A stretch of DNA of 64,000 nt from Geomesophilobacter sediminis (GCF_016458275.1 NZ_JAEMHM010000008.1:220820-284819); one strand, 5' to 3'; positions 7,836-17,464 are shown, numbered from the stretch's first letter. The notes: generated by a model not told the origin, from the sequence alone. A program made the numbers and translations.

Positions 7836-10796
7836 TTATTCGAAGTTCCGCAAAAGATGCCCGCGGATCGTCGCTTCCAGGTCGTCCTCCCGTTCGCCGC
7901 GGTACACCAGCGAGGAACCGAGCTCCGCGGCCAGGATCGCGAAGAGATATTTCTGCGGCAGGTTCTTGATCCGGCGCCGGTAGCGCTCCTCGCTCAGCAT
8001 GCGCGGCAGGTGCGCCAGGATCGCCCGCCGGTACAGCGGCTGCAGACAGAGTTGCGGCCGGTTCTGGAAGAACCGGAAGATCATCGCGTAGTTCGCGTTG
8101 ATCTCGGTGCTCAGGCTGTCCGAGATGTCGGTGCAAAGCAGCGCCGGCTGCTCCCGGTGCCGCTTGATGATCAGGCTCGCCTCGTCCGCGGCCCTTTTTT
8201 CCAGGATCGCCAGGACGTCCCGCACGTAGCGGTCCTTCTCGGTCAGAAACTCTTCCTCGCTCAAAAGCAGGTTGGCGATGATCTCGTAGGACGAGGAAAT
8301 GACCCCGCACTTGTTCGCCGAGGCGTCGCGCATGATGATCACCCCGCGTTTTTGCAGCTCGATGCGGGCCTCCGGGGTGATGAACGAGTTCGCCCCCTCG
8401 ACGATCGCCGGGGCGGACGGCGTCGCATCCGACAGGAAGAAGTCGCTCCAGTTGTCCCGGTCGATGGTTTCCGGACGCCCGCCGGCGGGGATGAAGAGGT
8501 CGGCCGGGACCGTGAAGGGGAGGCTGGCGTACTCGCGGGAGAACTCGTCGGTGGAAATCCAGCTTTCGTTGATGCCGGCCGAGGTGCGGTCCACCCGGCG
8601 ATAGAGTTCGCGCAGCCCTTCGCGCTTGTTCCCGGTGCGGAAAAGCATGAATCCCCCCGGGTTGAGGTTCATCGGGTTGAAGGCGTCCAAATCCTCTTTG
8701 AGCAGGATGCGGGAAAGCTCCCCGTGGTTCGCCCCTTCCGGATCGTAGAGGGCGGCGGTGCCGTCCAGGATCAGCCGGATCGCGACCTTCGGTGCGCGGC
8801 CCAAAAGGATGCGCATGGCGTTTCCGGCCACGTCCCCGTTGGTCCCCCCGGTGAACTTCACCGTAAAGGGGTCCTTGGTGATGTCGATGCCGAGATCGGC
8901 CATGGTGACCTCGGCGAATTTGACCACGCCGGTCGAGGTGACCCCGTACTCCTTGTGGTTGATCCCCACCTCCTTGCTGGAGATGATCCCGATGCCGAGG
9001 ATGTAGCCGCGCCGCTTGGAGATGCGGGCGATGTTCTCGATCATCGCGTCGTGCATGTTCTCGTCCGGACCGATTTCGATCGGCTCGTCCTCACGGTAGT
9101 AATCCACCACCCGGGGGTGCTTGGCGACGCCGTTCTCGGTGATGAAGATGTCGAGGAAGGCGTTGATCACCCCGTGCTGCAGCTTGTACAGACGCCAGTT
9201 TTCCATTTCCCGCTCGCCGCCGCGCTGCATGTCGGAGGCGTCCAGGATCAGCACCAGCTTCGATCCCCCCTCGTAGATGTCCTTGTTCTTGAGGTGCTGG
9301 GTGTGGGCCAGGACGAAGTTTTCCCGGAAGATGGTGTTGGCGTTGGTGATGAAGTCGTCGGTGTTGCGCGCGATGACGGTGCGCCAGCCGCCGCGGGCGA
9401 TATCGGAGAAGCCGATATGGTAGCCGAACCCGTACCGGCTGAAGAAAAAGGTGACCCGAAACGGCAGCGCCTGGGGGAGATCCGCGGTGAATTCGGGGGG
9501 GAGTTCTTTGAGATAGATCGGATCCAGCCGGAAGGCGAGCGCCTGCTTTTCCAGCACGAAGAGGTTCGTCTTCAGCGTGTGCTCGATGAACAAAAGGCAG
9601 CAGCCGAAGATGGTGCGGCGCACCTCGTCGAGATAGCGGTGCCCGGTGTTGTAATCCTCGACCGCCTCCCGGGTCTCTTCGAGCACTGTCCGGTACACCG
9701 AGTCGCGGTCCTCAAGCTGCGGGTCGAAACGCGCCTTGAAGAGTTTCACCAGCTGCAGCGCGATTTCCGGGTGCGAATAGAACGCACTCTGCACGTCGTC
9801 CAGCCCGTAACGGTCCGGACGGGTGTGGGCGAGGTTGGTGTGGCAAAACGCGATGAACGCGTTCACCAATGACGCCTCTTCGCCGGTCATGATCCCGGTG
9901 GTGACGAATTCCCGGTAGGCTTGGCCGCGGGTGGCGACGATCTGCGTGTTGTAAAGCTCATCCTGCAGTCGCTGGAAAATCTCGCCGTCCGGGCGCAGCG
10001 TGCCGCCGATACGATGGGTGACGTAGAAGGTGCCGAGAAAGTAGGGATGCCCCCCGCTGGAGATGGTAAGGCAATAGGCGCGGTTGACGGCGAATTCCAG
10101 GCGGTTGAACACCTCCATGAGCTGGAGGAGAAATTCCCGCGGCGGCGGGTTGGCCACCGCGAAATGGACCCGCGAGTGCGTGCCGTCCGCCATCGGTTCG
10201 ACCGAAAGGTAGAGGCCGCTGCTGCGGTTGGCCTTTTGCAAAAGCTGCAGCACCTGGGCGACCCGAAGCGGCGAGGAGACCCGCACATAGCTCTCGTTGT
10301 TGAGCCAGAGGATCCGCAGCAGTCGGTCGTAATCCTTCATGTCGAAGTCGGGATAGCTCTTCCGGATTTCCCCGGCCACGCTCCTGACGATCGACCTCGG
10401 GATTACCGCGGCATCGAGCGCCAGGACCACCTCGTTGCTCTTGCGGTCAAACTCGAAACGCTGGATTTCCAGCTCCTGCTCCATGCCCGGCAGCATTCCG
10501 TCCGAGTGGGTGAACATGGCATAGGAAATGTCCCGGTCCCCCCACTGGCGCAGGGCGTCGTAGAGCGAGCCGACCTCGTTGACCCGGGCGAGGATGAGCG
10601 ATTTTTCGCGGTCGGCGAGGATAAGGCGCCGGTTGTGCTTCAAGCTGCCGAGTTCGCGCTCCAGGATGGCGAGCGCTTCCGGCTCGTCGCGCATGGCGCG
10701 GAAAAAGAAGGGGGAGATCTGTTCGTGGAGCCATTTCCGGTTTCTGGCGACGTCGGCGGAGGAGACCGACCGTTTTTTTGCTCCCTGGTTAGGCAT
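7836..10796 (-). CDS. NAD-specific glutamate dehydrogenase, large subtype
   Basis: A 986-residue enzyme that oxidatively deaminates glutamate to 2-oxoglutarate and ammonia with NAD. The C-terminal two thirds carry the family blocks: EGGSKLVLILDAS in the substrate-domain region, GTNGDVAGNAMRIL (nucleotide-binding turn), IVEGANSFITPEAR and ASANKCGVISSSYEI, the counterpart of 'VNKGGVTSSS'. The N-terminal ~400 residues are the regulatory extension seen in the large enzymes. At 986 residues it is shorter than the ~1,600-residue GDH180 class and fits the ~115 kDa class reported from several bacteria. It starts at ATG 10796 and stands alone between repeat-rich gaps. It probably links amino-acid use to the TCA cycle. 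Confidence 0.88.
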   Translation of the reverse strand: MPNQGAKKRSVSSADVARNRKWLHEQISPFFFRAMRDEPEALAILERELGSLKHNRRLILADREKSLILARVNEVGSLYDALRQWGDRDISYAMFTHSDGMLPGMEQELEIQRFEFDRKSNEVVLALDAAVIPRSIVRSVAGEIRKSYPDFDMKDYDRLLRILWLNNESYVRVSSPLRVAQVLQLLQKANRSSGLYLSVEPMADGTHSRVHFAVANPPPREFLLQLMEVFNRLEFAVNRAYCLTISSGGHPYFLGTFYVTHRIGGTLRPDGEIFQRLQDELYNTQIVATRGQAYREFVTTGIMTGEEASLVNAFIAFCHTNLAHTRPDRYGLDDVQSAFYSHPEIALQLVKLFKARFDPQLEDRDSVYRTVLEETREAVEDYNTGHRYLDEVRRTIFGCCLLFIEHTLKTNLFVLEKQALAFRLDPIYLKELPPEFTADLPQALPFRVTFFFSRYGFGYHIGFSDIARGGWRTVIARNTDDFITNANTIFRENFVLAHTQHLKNKDIYEGGSKLVLILDASDMQRGGEREMENWRLYKLQHGVINAFLDIFITENGVAKHPRVVDYYREDEPIEIGPDENMHDAMIENIARISKRRGYILGIGIISSKEVGINHKEYGVTSTGVVKFAEVTMADLGIDITKDPFTVKFTGGTNGDVAGNAMRILLGRAPKVAIRLILDGTAALYDPEGANHGELSRILLKEDLDAFNPMNLNPGGFMLFRTGNKREGLRELYRRVDRTSAGINESWISTDEFSREYASLPFTVPADLFIPAGGRPETIDRDNWSDFFLSDATPSAPAIVEGANSFITPEARIELQKRGVIIMRDASANKCGVISSSYEIIANLLLSEEEFLTEKDRYVRDVLAILEKRAADEASLIIKRHREQPALLCTDISDSLSTEINANYAMIFRFFQNRPQLCLQPLYRRAILAHLPRMLSEERYRRRIKNLPQKYLFAILAAELGSSLVYRGEREDDLEATIRGHLLRNFE

Positions 10797-11019
10797 GCGA
10801 TACCCCTTTGAGATATGAAAGATTGCTTGTTACTGTAACAACACGTTTCGGCAACTGCATGAGAATGTTTAACCTATAGAAGGAACTACGGCAACCGGAA
10901 CCGTTAAAGATTTACCCGCTGTTCCAGTGAGCAGGGAAAGGTTGAGTTGTGACATTTCTTTGAGCCAAGGCCCGCTCTCAATGGGTGCAGATGGTAACCC
11001 TGAGGAAACGACAGTTATC

Positions 11020-11048
11020 CTGTGGGAGCGCCATTCCTGGCGCGAATA
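11020..11048. repeat. Short dispersed palindromic repeat, copy 3
   Basis: CTGTGGGAGCGCCATTCC followed by TGGCGCGAA, the same family as 260-289 and 1101-1130. It lies in the 656-base gap 10797-11452, which also holds an inverted repeat (GATGAAGGGGATAA near 11107 facing TTATCCCCTGCATCCCC at 11140-11156) and MITE-like copy F. I see no gene in this gap. Confidence 0.6.
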
Positions 11049-11194
11049 ATCCGCGGGACCTCGCGCATCGGAAAAACTGACAACCGTTTGAACCGGGATG
11101 GAAGGGATGAAGGGGATAAACCTTTTAGATCCTGACGGATTATCCCCTGCATCCCCTTCATCCCTGTTAACACCCTGTTAACTTCCGAATCCGT

Positions 11195-11402
11195 CCGCCG
11201 ATAAACGCCGATGAACGCGACTCGGTCGGATTGGTATAGTACGACAGGATTTTAAGTCCTCCTTTGAAAAAGGGGGATTTAGGGAGATTTGCTTTTAAGC
11301 TTTGATAGTAAAACACGACACGATCTCATTCCCCAGCACCGACGCAAAACAAACCGTTTGACCTCTTGACGCTCATCTGCGTTCATCTGCGTTCATCTGC
11401 GG
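11195..11402. repeat. MITE-like element, copy F
   Basis: It runs from CCGCCGATAAACGCCGATG to GTTCATCTGCGTTCATCTGC-GG. The interior matches copy D (4628-4843), including the poly-C/poly-G hairpin at 11251-11297. It ends about 50 bases before truD, so it may supply part of that gene's 5' leader. Confidence 0.75.
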
Positions 11403-11452
11403 CCAAATTCATCCGTCATACAAAACCGTTGAATCCGCGCCGGTGAGTCTGT

Positions 11453-12688
11453 ATGATTGCCCGATTGCAAAGGGGGCTGCCGTTGACTGATCGCACCGCA
11501 AAATTCCTGACATCCGACATCGCCGGAACCGGCGGCATCGTCAAGGAAACCGTCGAGGACTTCCTGGTCGAGGAAATTCCGTCCTATCTGCCGAGCGGGG
11601 AGGGGGAACACTGCTACGCCCTCATCGAAAAGCGCGGCATCGCGACGCTGGAGGCGCTGCGCCGCATCGCCAAGACGCTCGGTGTCCAGGAACGGGACCT
11701 CGGCTACGCCGGAATGAAAGATGCCATCGGCATCACCCGGCAAACCATCTCCATTCCGCGGGTGGCCCCGGAAAAAGTCGAGGCGATGCAGATCCCCGGG
11801 ATCAAGGTCCTGTCGGCGCGACGGCACGGCAACAAGCTTAGGCTCGGCCACCTGAAAGGGAACCGTTTCCGGATTCGGGTCCGTTCCGTGGTGCCGAATG
11901 CCGCGCAACTGGCCGCCCAGGCGCTGGCGGTTCTCGAAGCGCGCGGCGTACCCAACTTCTTCGGCGAACAGCGCTACGGGGTCCAGGGCAATTCGCACCG
12001 GATCGGCGGCGCGGTATTGCGCGGCGACTACAAAGCCGCGATCGATGCCCTGATCGGCGAACCCGGTGCGGTTTCCGACGAGCGCTGGCGCCAGGCGATC
12101 GAGGCCTACCGCCGCGGCGAATTAAGTGAGAGCCTGTCGTTGTTTCCCGGCCAGTTCCGGGTCGAACGCGACGTCATCGCTCGCCTGATTTCCCGCCCCG
12201 ACGCCTTTGACAAGGCCTTCCACGCGGTGCCGCCCCGGCTGAAGCGACTCTACCTTTCCGCGTTCCAGTCCGCGCTTTTCGACCGCGTGGTCGAACATCG
12301 CTTGGATACCTTGGGCGAAGTCTCGACCGGCGACATCGCTTTCAAACACGAAAACGGCGCCTGCTTCCTGGTGCAGGACGCAGCCGCCGAGGCGCCGCGG
12401 GCGCAGGCGTTCGAGATCTCGCCGACCGGCCCGATGTTCGGCTGCACCATGATGGAGCCGTCCGGTGCGCAACTCGTTCTGGAGCGCGAGCTTCTGGCAG
12501 GGGAGGGGCTAACCCTGGAGAGTTTCAACCTGAGTGGCGGTCTCAAGATGGAAGGCGAGCGCCGCCCGCTGCGCGTGCCGGTAAAAGACGTGGAAGTCGA
12601 GCAGGACGGCGCCGATCTATTGCTCGCCTTCTCACTCCCCCGCGGCTCCTACGCCACCACGGTCCTGCGCGAGATAATCAAGGTCTAG
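11453..12688 (+). CDS. truD: tRNA pseudouridine(13) synthase
   Basis: A 411-residue TruD, which converts U13 of tRNA-Glu-type tRNAs to pseudouridine. Hallmarks are VEDFLVEEIPSYLPSGEGEH, GYAGMKDAIGITRQ with the catalytic aspartate of the KDA motif (residue ~86), and NFFGEQRYG in the catalytic core; the TruD-specific insertion domain lies in the middle. ATG 11453 has only a weak ribosome site. TTG 11483 is preceded by AAGGGGG and may be the true start, giving a protein 10 residues shorter that begins LTDRTAKF. The gene is monocistronic or co-transcribed with ispE across a 160-base gap containing a poly-C hairpin. Confidence 0.92.
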   Translation: MIARLQRGLPLTDRTAKFLTSDIAGTGGIVKETVEDFLVEEIPSYLPSGEGEHCYALIEKRGIATLEALRRIAKTLGVQERDLGYAGMKDAIGITRQTISIPRVAPEKVEAMQIPGIKVLSARRHGNKLRLGHLKGNRFRIRVRSVVPNAAQLAAQALAVLEARGVPNFFGEQRYGVQGNSHRIGGAVLRGDYKAAIDALIGEPGAVSDERWRQAIEAYRRGELSESLSLFPGQFRVERDVIARLISRPDAFDKAFHAVPPRLKRLYLSAFQSALFDRVVEHRLDTLGEVSTGDIAFKHENGACFLVQDAAAEAPRAQAFEISPTGPMFGCTMMEPSGAQLVLERELLAGEGLTLESFNLSGGLKMEGERRPLRVPVKDVEVEQDGADLLLAFSLPRGSYATTVLREIIKV

Positions 12689-12737
12689 AGACTCAAAAAA
12701 AAAAGTGACCATTTAAAAAAATGAGGTTGCGATGGTT

Positions 12738-12776
12738 ACCCCCCTTTGCGAAGGGGGGCAGGGGGGATTTGCCTTT
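12738..12776. repeat. Poly-C/poly-G hairpin repeat
   Basis: ACCCCCCTTTGCGAAGGGGGG followed by CAGGGGGGATTTGCC. The same unit (GGCAAATCCCCC..CCCCTTTGnnAAAGGGGG in either orientation) occurs at 4686-4723, 7483-7525, 7567-7604, 11251-11297, 24213-24252 and 60846-60894. It could also slow or end transcription after truD. Confidence 0.65.
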
Positions 12777-12850
12777 CTTACTCCTTACCACGCCCCATCA
12801 TCAACTCCCTGCCTGATGCAACAGTTCTTTAGTGAATGGAGGGCAACCAA

Positions 12851-13693
12851 TTGAAAAAACTGATCCTTAAAGCACCGGCCAAGGTGAACTACCGCCTGGA
12901 CGTTTTACGTCGCCGTGCAGACGGCTATCACGACCTGCGCATGGTCATGCAACGCGTCGATCTGAGCGACGACGTGGAAATCCGCCTCGTCGACGAGCCC
13001 GGCATCCGTGTTACCTGCGGCAAGGACGGTGTTCCCGACGGACCGGGCAACATCGCCTGGCGCGCCGCCGACGCCCTGCTTCAACTCTCCGACTACCGCG
13101 GCGGAATCGACATCGACATCACCAAGCGCATTCCGGTTGCCGCCGGACTCGGCGGCGGGAGCAGCGATGCCGCCACCGTCCTTATGGGCGTGAACGAACT
13201 TTTGGGGCTGAATCTTTCCGAGCAGCGCCTGCGCGAGATTGGCGTGAAGCTCGGCGCCGACGTGCCGTTTTTCATCTTCAAGAAGACCGCCATCGCCGAA
13301 GGGATCGGCGATCAGCTCACCGCTCTCGAAAACATGCCCAAGGTGTGGGTTGTGCTCGCCAATCCCGGCGTACACGTCTCAACCGGCTGGGTGTACCAGA
13401 ATTTGCAATTGACAGCCGACCGTCCGGTGGCTATAATCCCGAATTCTTACGCCGGGGTAAAGGATGTCTGTGGCATTCTTTCCAACGACTTGGAGCCGGT
13501 CACCTTCAGTAAGTTCCCCGTCGTTCAGGAGCTGAAAGAGTTGTTGGCCGCGTGGGGAGCCGCCGGGTCGTTAATGTCCGGCAGCGGAGCCACCGTTTTC
13601 GCCCTGTTCGAAGACGAAGCCACCGCGAAGCAAGTAGCCAACCGGGTAACCGAAGAAAAAGGCTGGTTCGCCGAAGCCGTACAAACGCTGTAA
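12851..13693 (+). CDS. ispE: 4-diphosphocytidyl-2-C-methyl-D-erythritol kinase
   Basis: A 280-residue GHMP kinase that phosphorylates CDP-methylerythritol in the MEP isoprenoid pathway. It shows [22 protein letters not shown] at the N-terminus with the conserved AK-N and DGYH residues, the ATP-binding loop [17 protein letters not shown] (~residues 90-106), the catalytic aspartate region GADVPFF, and the C-terminal [15 protein letters not shown] 12851 is taken as the start because GGAGGG (12839-12844) is correctly spaced for it and the protein then begins (M)[12 protein letters not shown] as in relatives. The in-frame ATG at 12836 lies upstream of this ribosome site. tRNA-Gln follows 82 bases downstream. 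Confidence 0.92.
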   Translation: MKKLILKAPAKVNYRLDVLRRRADGYHDLRMVMQRVDLSDDVEIRLVDEPGIRVTCGKDGVPDGPGNIAWRAADALLQLSDYRGGIDIDITKRIPVAAGLGGGSSDAATVLMGVNELLGLNLSEQRLREIGVKLGADVPFFIFKKTAIAEGIGDQLTALENMPKVWVVLANPGVHVSTGWVYQNLQLTADRPVAIIPNSYAGVKDVCGILSNDLEPVTFSKFPVVQELKELLAAWGAAGSLMSGSGATVFALFEDEATAKQVANRVTEEKGWFAEAVQTL

Positions 13694-13775
13694 AGACTAC
13701 AGGGTCAAGATCCAATGAGGTTTGGTCGTCCCCGACCCCAGACCCCCGATCCCAGACCCCCGCAGTTAAAAATAT

Positions 13776-13850
13776 TGGGGCGTCGCCAAGCGGTAAGGCA
13801 ACGGGTTTTGATCCCGTCATTCCCAGGTTCGATCCCTGGCGCCCCAGCCA
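13776..13850 (+). tRNA. tRNA-Gln (anticodon TTG)
   Basis: A full cloverleaf. Acceptor arm TGGGGCG pairs with CGCCCCA. The anticodon stem ACGGG/CCCGT encloses the loop TTTTGAT (anticodon TTG at 13808-13810). The T arm is CCAGG-TTCGATC-CCTGG, followed by discriminator G and an encoded CCA. It lies directly after ispE. Its 3' end is repeated in damaged form at 18770-18795, which suggests it served as an integration or recombination site. Confidence 0.95.
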
Positions 13851-13856
13851 ATATAA

Positions 13857-13893
13857 AAGAGGACTTAGCCCCCACAGCTAAGTCCTCTTTTTC
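13857..13893 (+). terminator. Rho-independent terminator of tRNA-Gln
   Basis: AAGAGGACTTAGC (13857-13869) pairs perfectly with GCTAAGTCCTCTT (13877-13889), followed by TTTC. The same hairpin with a different loop recurs at 18799-18837. Confidence 0.9.
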
Positions 13894-13924
13894 GTATTGA
13901 TGTTACCAGCAAGTGAGGTGCAGA

Positions 13925-14740
13925 TTGGACCGGCTTCTCTTTGGCATATCCGGGCTTCCGCTTGGAGACGGACGGAAGCTCAACTACGCTTCCGCGATTC
14001 CTTATCTGAAGGAGTTTGGGCTGGATGCGATGGAGCTTTTGTTTGTCCGCTCGATCAACGTCTCCGACAAGAACAAGGACGCGATCCTTAGCAGCAAGCT
14101 GGCGCACGATTTTTACCTGTCGGCTCACGGCTCCTATTACATCAACCTGAATGCAGAGGCCGAGAAGCTGCAGCAGGCCTCCGTCGAGCGGATCCTCGAT
14201 GGAGTGGAGGCGCTTGCCAAGGTGCAGGGGCGGAGCCTGATTTTCCATCCCGGTTACTACCTGAAGTCCTCTATGAGCGATGCGTACTCGTCGGTCCGGA
14301 ATAACCTCTCCCTTCTGCCCTATCGTGGCGTCGATTACCGATTGGAGACGACCGGCAAGGGAACCCAGTTCGGGACGATCGAAGAATTGGTGGCGTTGTG
14401 CAAGGAAATCAGTTCCTGCAAACTCTGCATCGACTTCGCTCACGTACATGCGCGGAATAACGGCAGCCTGAGAAGTTACGCGGACTTTGCGGGGATTCTG
14501 CAATTCGTTTCCGACGAGCTCGGGCGGGCCGCTTTGGACGACTTGCACATCCACATGGGAGGTATCGAGTACGGCGTAAAAGGCGAGCGGAACCATCTCC
14601 CCTTGCAGGAGAGTGATTTCAACTACGTCGCATGCTTGCAGGCGTTGAAGGATTTCGACGTAAAAGGATGCGTGATCTGCGAAGGGCCAAAAGTCGAGCA
14701 CGACGCGCTGCTGTTGAAGAGGACTTACGAGAAGTTCTGA
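13925..14740 (+). CDS. TIM-barrel protein, sugar isomerase / endonuclease IV-like
   Basis: A 271-residue protein of the xylose-isomerase-like TIM-barrel superfamily (AP endonuclease 2 / Nfo-like). Metal-ligand-type motifs occur in order at strand ends: SAHGSYYIN, LIFHPGYYL, LETTGKG, CIDFAHVHAR, DLHIHMGGIEYG, and VICEGPKVEHDALLLK at the end. The His/Glu/Asp set agrees with the trinuclear-metal arrangement of endonuclease IV, but sugar isomerases of this fold look similar, so the activity (abasic-site cleavage or sugar isomerisation) is open. TTG 13925 is chosen: GAGGTG lies 4 bases upstream and no ATG is available nearby. The gene begins 31 bases after the tRNA terminator and is the first gene of the block bounded by the tRNA repeats. 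Confidence 0.7.
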   Translation: MDRLLFGISGLPLGDGRKLNYASAIPYLKEFGLDAMELLFVRSINVSDKNKDAILSSKLAHDFYLSAHGSYYINLNAEAEKLQQASVERILDGVEALAKVQGRSLIFHPGYYLKSSMSDAYSSVRNNLSLLPYRGVDYRLETTGKGTQFGTIEELVALCKEISSCKLCIDFAHVHARNNGSLRSYADFAGILQFVSDELGRAALDDLHIHMGGIEYGVKGERNHLPLQESDFNYVACLQALKDFDVKGCVICEGPKVEHDALLLKRTYEKF

Positions 14741-14781
14741 GGTGACGGTTCGAATTCGAATTGTTTCAAACCCGAAGCCTG

Positions 14782-14926
14782 CCGCAGATAAACGCAGATG
14801 AACGCCGATTTTCATCGGTACGAACCAGAAAAATTCAGGAATCAATCGGAATAGGTGGGTGACCATCATCGGAAACACGTTCCTCAACTACACCGAATAG
14901 CTGCGTTCATCAGCGTTCATCTGCGG
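14782..14926. repeat. MITE-like element, copy A
   Basis: It runs from CCGCAGATAAACGCAGATG to GTTCATCAGCGTTCATCTGCGG. The interior GATTTTCATCGGTACGAACC and GGAATAGGTGGGTGACCAT are shared almost exactly with copy B (17237-17391) and less well with copy C (18877-19019). The flanks are also alike (GACGATATTT... after each copy). It sits between the TIM-barrel gene and serpin 1. Confidence 0.8.
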
Positions 14927-14951
14927 ACGATATTTTAAAGCCGGCCCACTC

Positions 14952-15077
14952 AATTATTTCTGCCATCCTCGGTCAACAATATTGATAACCTACAGAATTG
15001 ACACAGTTTTTGTTTGGAATTGAGGTTGACATAAAACGTTCTCACAATGTATTAAGGCTCTAAAATCTTGAAGGGAA
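14952..15077 (+). promoter_or_regulatory. Promoter module of serpin 1, duplicated upstream of the lipoprotein at 19713
   Basis: A ~120-base block nearly identical to 19461-19585. It contains CAATATTGATAACCTACAG and then a sigma-70-like promoter: TTGACA (15026-15031), an 18-base spacer ending in CACAATG, and TATTAA (15050-15055). The expected leader is about 95 bases. Conservation covers the region upstream of -35 too, so it probably holds a regulator site. The likely shared control of the two lipoprotein genes is inferred. Confidence 0.6.
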
Positions 15078-15153
15078 CGCCCAGATTTGTCGTTGGTATT
15101 GGGCAACAGGTCGGGTAGGTCTTGTGGGGATTTCTTTCTACAAGGGGGTTAAC

Positions 15154-16452
15154 ATGCGATGCACCAGAAGTCTGATGGTCCTGCTCATTCTCTCCGTCTT
15201 CGCCGTGGGCGGATGCGGTGGTAGCGGCGATACAACCCCGATCATCAACAAGTCGGCGCAAACCCGTGACGTTGCTCCCAGTGCGGACGCCGCCACCCTG
15301 CAGTCGCTGGCACAAAGTGTAAATGCCCTCGGCATAGACCTCCTGGGTAATGACGCCGTCAATACAGTGGTCGCTCCCTACACCAGCGCCCTCGCGCTGG
15401 AAGAAATCCGAATCGGCGCCGCCGGTCAGACCTTTAGCGACCTCAACGGCATCCTGCACCTTTCCCTGCCGGATGCCATGGTCGATTCCGGTTTCAATTC
15501 CCTCGATCTCAGCATCGCTGCACGGCTTAAAAACGCCTCTCTCCTGGGGACGGCCTCCTCCATCGGGTCGCGCGCCTGGTTGCAGGATCGCTATGGCTAT
15601 CTTCTGAAATACTTCGATCCCCTTGCACAAAATTTCGGGCTGTATCCCGTTGTTGCCGATTTCGACCAGAGGCTTGATTTTACCCAGCAGGGGATAACGG
15701 ACTGGGCCCAAGGGTGGACCGCAGTGCCGGTTAACGCTCCTGGAAGCAAAGACACCCGCTTGGCGGTAGGAGAAGGGCTGTTTCTGAGAGCTTCCTGGCT
15801 GGACCCCTTCGATCCGGCTCTCACCACCCCAGGTAACTTCGAGGATCTTGCCGGTAACATCTACTCGATGGATTTCTTGCGCAAGCAGACGTCGCTTGGC
15901 CAGACGACCGGCGACGGCTACACCGCGATGGAACTGCCGATCTCCGGGGACTTGCGGTTCTTGTTGATCTTGCCGGACGAGGGGCGTTTCGGAGCGGTTC
16001 AGGGGGCGATGACCCCTACCAAACTTGCCCAAATCACCTCGGCTATGACACCGGGAGCCGTTGATTTATGGCTTCCGAAGTTTTCGATTTCCGTCGCCAA
16101 CGATCTGCCAGTCGGCAGCGGGGCGATTAAATTAACTGCGGACTTCTCAGGTATTGACGGGACCAGCGATCTTTTCGTTACCTCGAGCAGGCAGTACGCA
16201 AACATAAAAATCGATGAGTCGGGTGTTCAAGGGGGAGCGGCAACGCTCCTGGCCCTGGACGATGCCCATCCGGAAACCTGGACCAACCCGGGTGATTCCG
16301 GATACGGTGTGACGGTGTATTCATATCTGGGCACCACTAACATGTCCATATTTTCGCTTCCGTCGGTAGTCGTAGGCCGGCCCTTCCTTTTTTACGTCAG
16401 AGACTCTGTAACGGGCGTAGTTCTCCTCACGGGGCGGGTGGTTAATCCGTAG
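15154..16452 (+). CDS. Divergent serpin-fold lipoprotein (serpin 1)
   Basis: A 432-residue protein. The N-terminal signal ends in a lipobox (VFAVGGCGGS), so it is probably lipid-anchored after Cys. The rest is a serpin fold with degenerate hallmarks: VAPYTSALALEEIRIGAAGQT for helix B/D, ELPISGDLRFLLILPD, VDLWLPKFSIS, a hinge region around IDESGVQGGAAT, and the closing strand RPFLFYVRDSVTGVVLLTGRVVNP. Between hinge and closing strand are ~45 residues, clearly longer than the ~20 of inhibitory serpins, so it may not inhibit proteases. ATG 15154 follows AAGGGGG; an in-frame GTG/TTG-type start near 15124 is unsupported. Driven by the promoter module at 14952-15077. Confidence 0.8.
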   Translation: MRCTRSLMVLLILSVFAVGGCGGSGDTTPIINKSAQTRDVAPSADAATLQSLAQSVNALGIDLLGNDAVNTVVAPYTSALALEEIRIGAAGQTFSDLNGILHLSLPDAMVDSGFNSLDLSIAARLKNASLLGTASSIGSRAWLQDRYGYLLKYFDPLAQNFGLYPVVADFDQRLDFTQQGITDWAQGWTAVPVNAPGSKDTRLAVGEGLFLRASWLDPFDPALTTPGNFEDLAGNIYSMDFLRKQTSLGQTTGDGYTAMELPISGDLRFLLILPDEGRFGAVQGAMTPTKLAQITSAMTPGAVDLWLPKFSISVANDLPVGSGAIKLTADFSGIDGTSDLFVTSSRQYANIKIDESGVQGGAATLLALDDAHPETWTNPGDSGYGVTVYSYLGTTNMSIFSLPSVVVGRPFLFYVRDSVTGVVLLTGRVVNP

Positions 16453-16526
16453 GGGGATCTGGCCGGCCAACTCGCGTCGGCGAACCCCTTATCAGTAAAT
16501 CAATACTAGGTACTATGGTCCTATAG

Positions 16527-16991
16527 ATGCCCTATCTAATATATGAAGCAGAATCGCGAATCCCTTGTGATGAAATTTCTGAGGTACTGCAACGATCTGT
16601 AGGCCGTCCGAATCGACTAGGTCTTCCGCCAAAGGACCTTCCATTTTTTGGCAAGGTCACCCCAAATGGATTTAAAATCATGCGGACGATCCGAGGCCGC
16701 GATTCATTTAATCCCATGTTGTTTGGGAGATTTCATCCTTCTAAAGATGGAACTCATGTAAAGGTCGTGATGACGTTTCACCCGCTGATTTGGTTTTTTT
16801 TGCTTGCATGGACCGGTTTTCATAGCTATTGGATGTATGTTGGATACCGAGACATGCATCGGATTAATCAATTTGACAATCTCACATTTCTTATTTTCCC
16901 ATGGATAATGGCGGTACCATTCTTCTATATTAATGTAGTAAAAAGCAAAGACGCCCTTGAGGGTATTTTAAAATTGTACAAAAGCGATTAA
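16527..16991 (+). CDS. Small membrane protein of unknown function
   Basis: A 154-residue protein that I do not recognise. A soluble N-terminal ~85 residues (PYLIYEAESRIPCDEI, GKVTPNGFKIMRTI, PMLFGRFHPSKDGTHVKVVM) is followed by two membrane segments, HPLIWFFLLAWTGFHSYWMY and LTFLIFPWIMAVPFFYINVV, and a short cytoplasmic tail. The sequence is less GC-rich than its surroundings. The ribosome site is weak. The pattern resembles small PH-like/two-TM proteins scattered through accessory regions, but no function is claimed. It lies between the two serpins inside the tRNA-bounded block. Confidence 0.65.
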   Translation: MPYLIYEAESRIPCDEISEVLQRSVGRPNRLGLPPKDLPFFGKVTPNGFKIMRTIRGRDSFNPMLFGRFHPSKDGTHVKVVMTFHPLIWFFLLAWTGFHSYWMYVGYRDMHRINQFDNLTFLIFPWIMAVPFFYINVVKSKDALEGILKLYKSD

Positions 16992-17236
16992 ACACAGAAA
17001 CCACAGAGCTACGATTGCCTTCGAGATAAAAAGCTCATCCGGTACCCGGCACTATGGCTTCCGTTGCCCTACTGCACCGATATCTGCGTGCATCAGCATT
17101 TATCTGCGGACGATATTTATAAAGCCAGCTCCTGTCTCCAAGTCACCTGTCTTTGCTTTCGCGGCGCCTCAAACGCCTAAAATCACATATCTGTTTTTGT
17201 CGGCGGACATTGAATCGTATCCAAACCTGAAGCCTG

Positions 17237-17391
17237 CCGCAGATAAATGCAGATGAACGCCGATTTTCATCGGTACGAACCAGAAAAATGCAGGAATCAA
17301 TCGGAATAGGTGGGTGACCATCATCGGAAACACGTTCCCGTTCTGCACCGAATATCTGCGTACATCTGCGTACATCTGCGTTCATCTGCGG
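17237..17391. repeat. MITE-like element, copy B
   Basis: It runs from CCGCAGATAAATGCAGATG to a right end with four CATCTGCGT-type units ending CTGCGG, and is about 90% alike to copy A inside. A solo right end (TGCATCAGCATTTATCTGCGG) lies at 17089-17109. The remainder of the gap 16992-17464 shows no gene. Confidence 0.8.
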
Positions 17392-17464
17392 ACGATATTT
17401 ATAGGTTTGCCAATCAAATTCAGTTTAGAGGTGTTTGAAAAACATCTGTGCTATGGGGGAGCAA

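Noticed and set aside
17079..17395. CRISPR-like array from repeated CATCTGCGTT units
   Set aside because: The units are directly adjacent 10-11-base repeats at element ends, with no spacers and no cas genes nearby.
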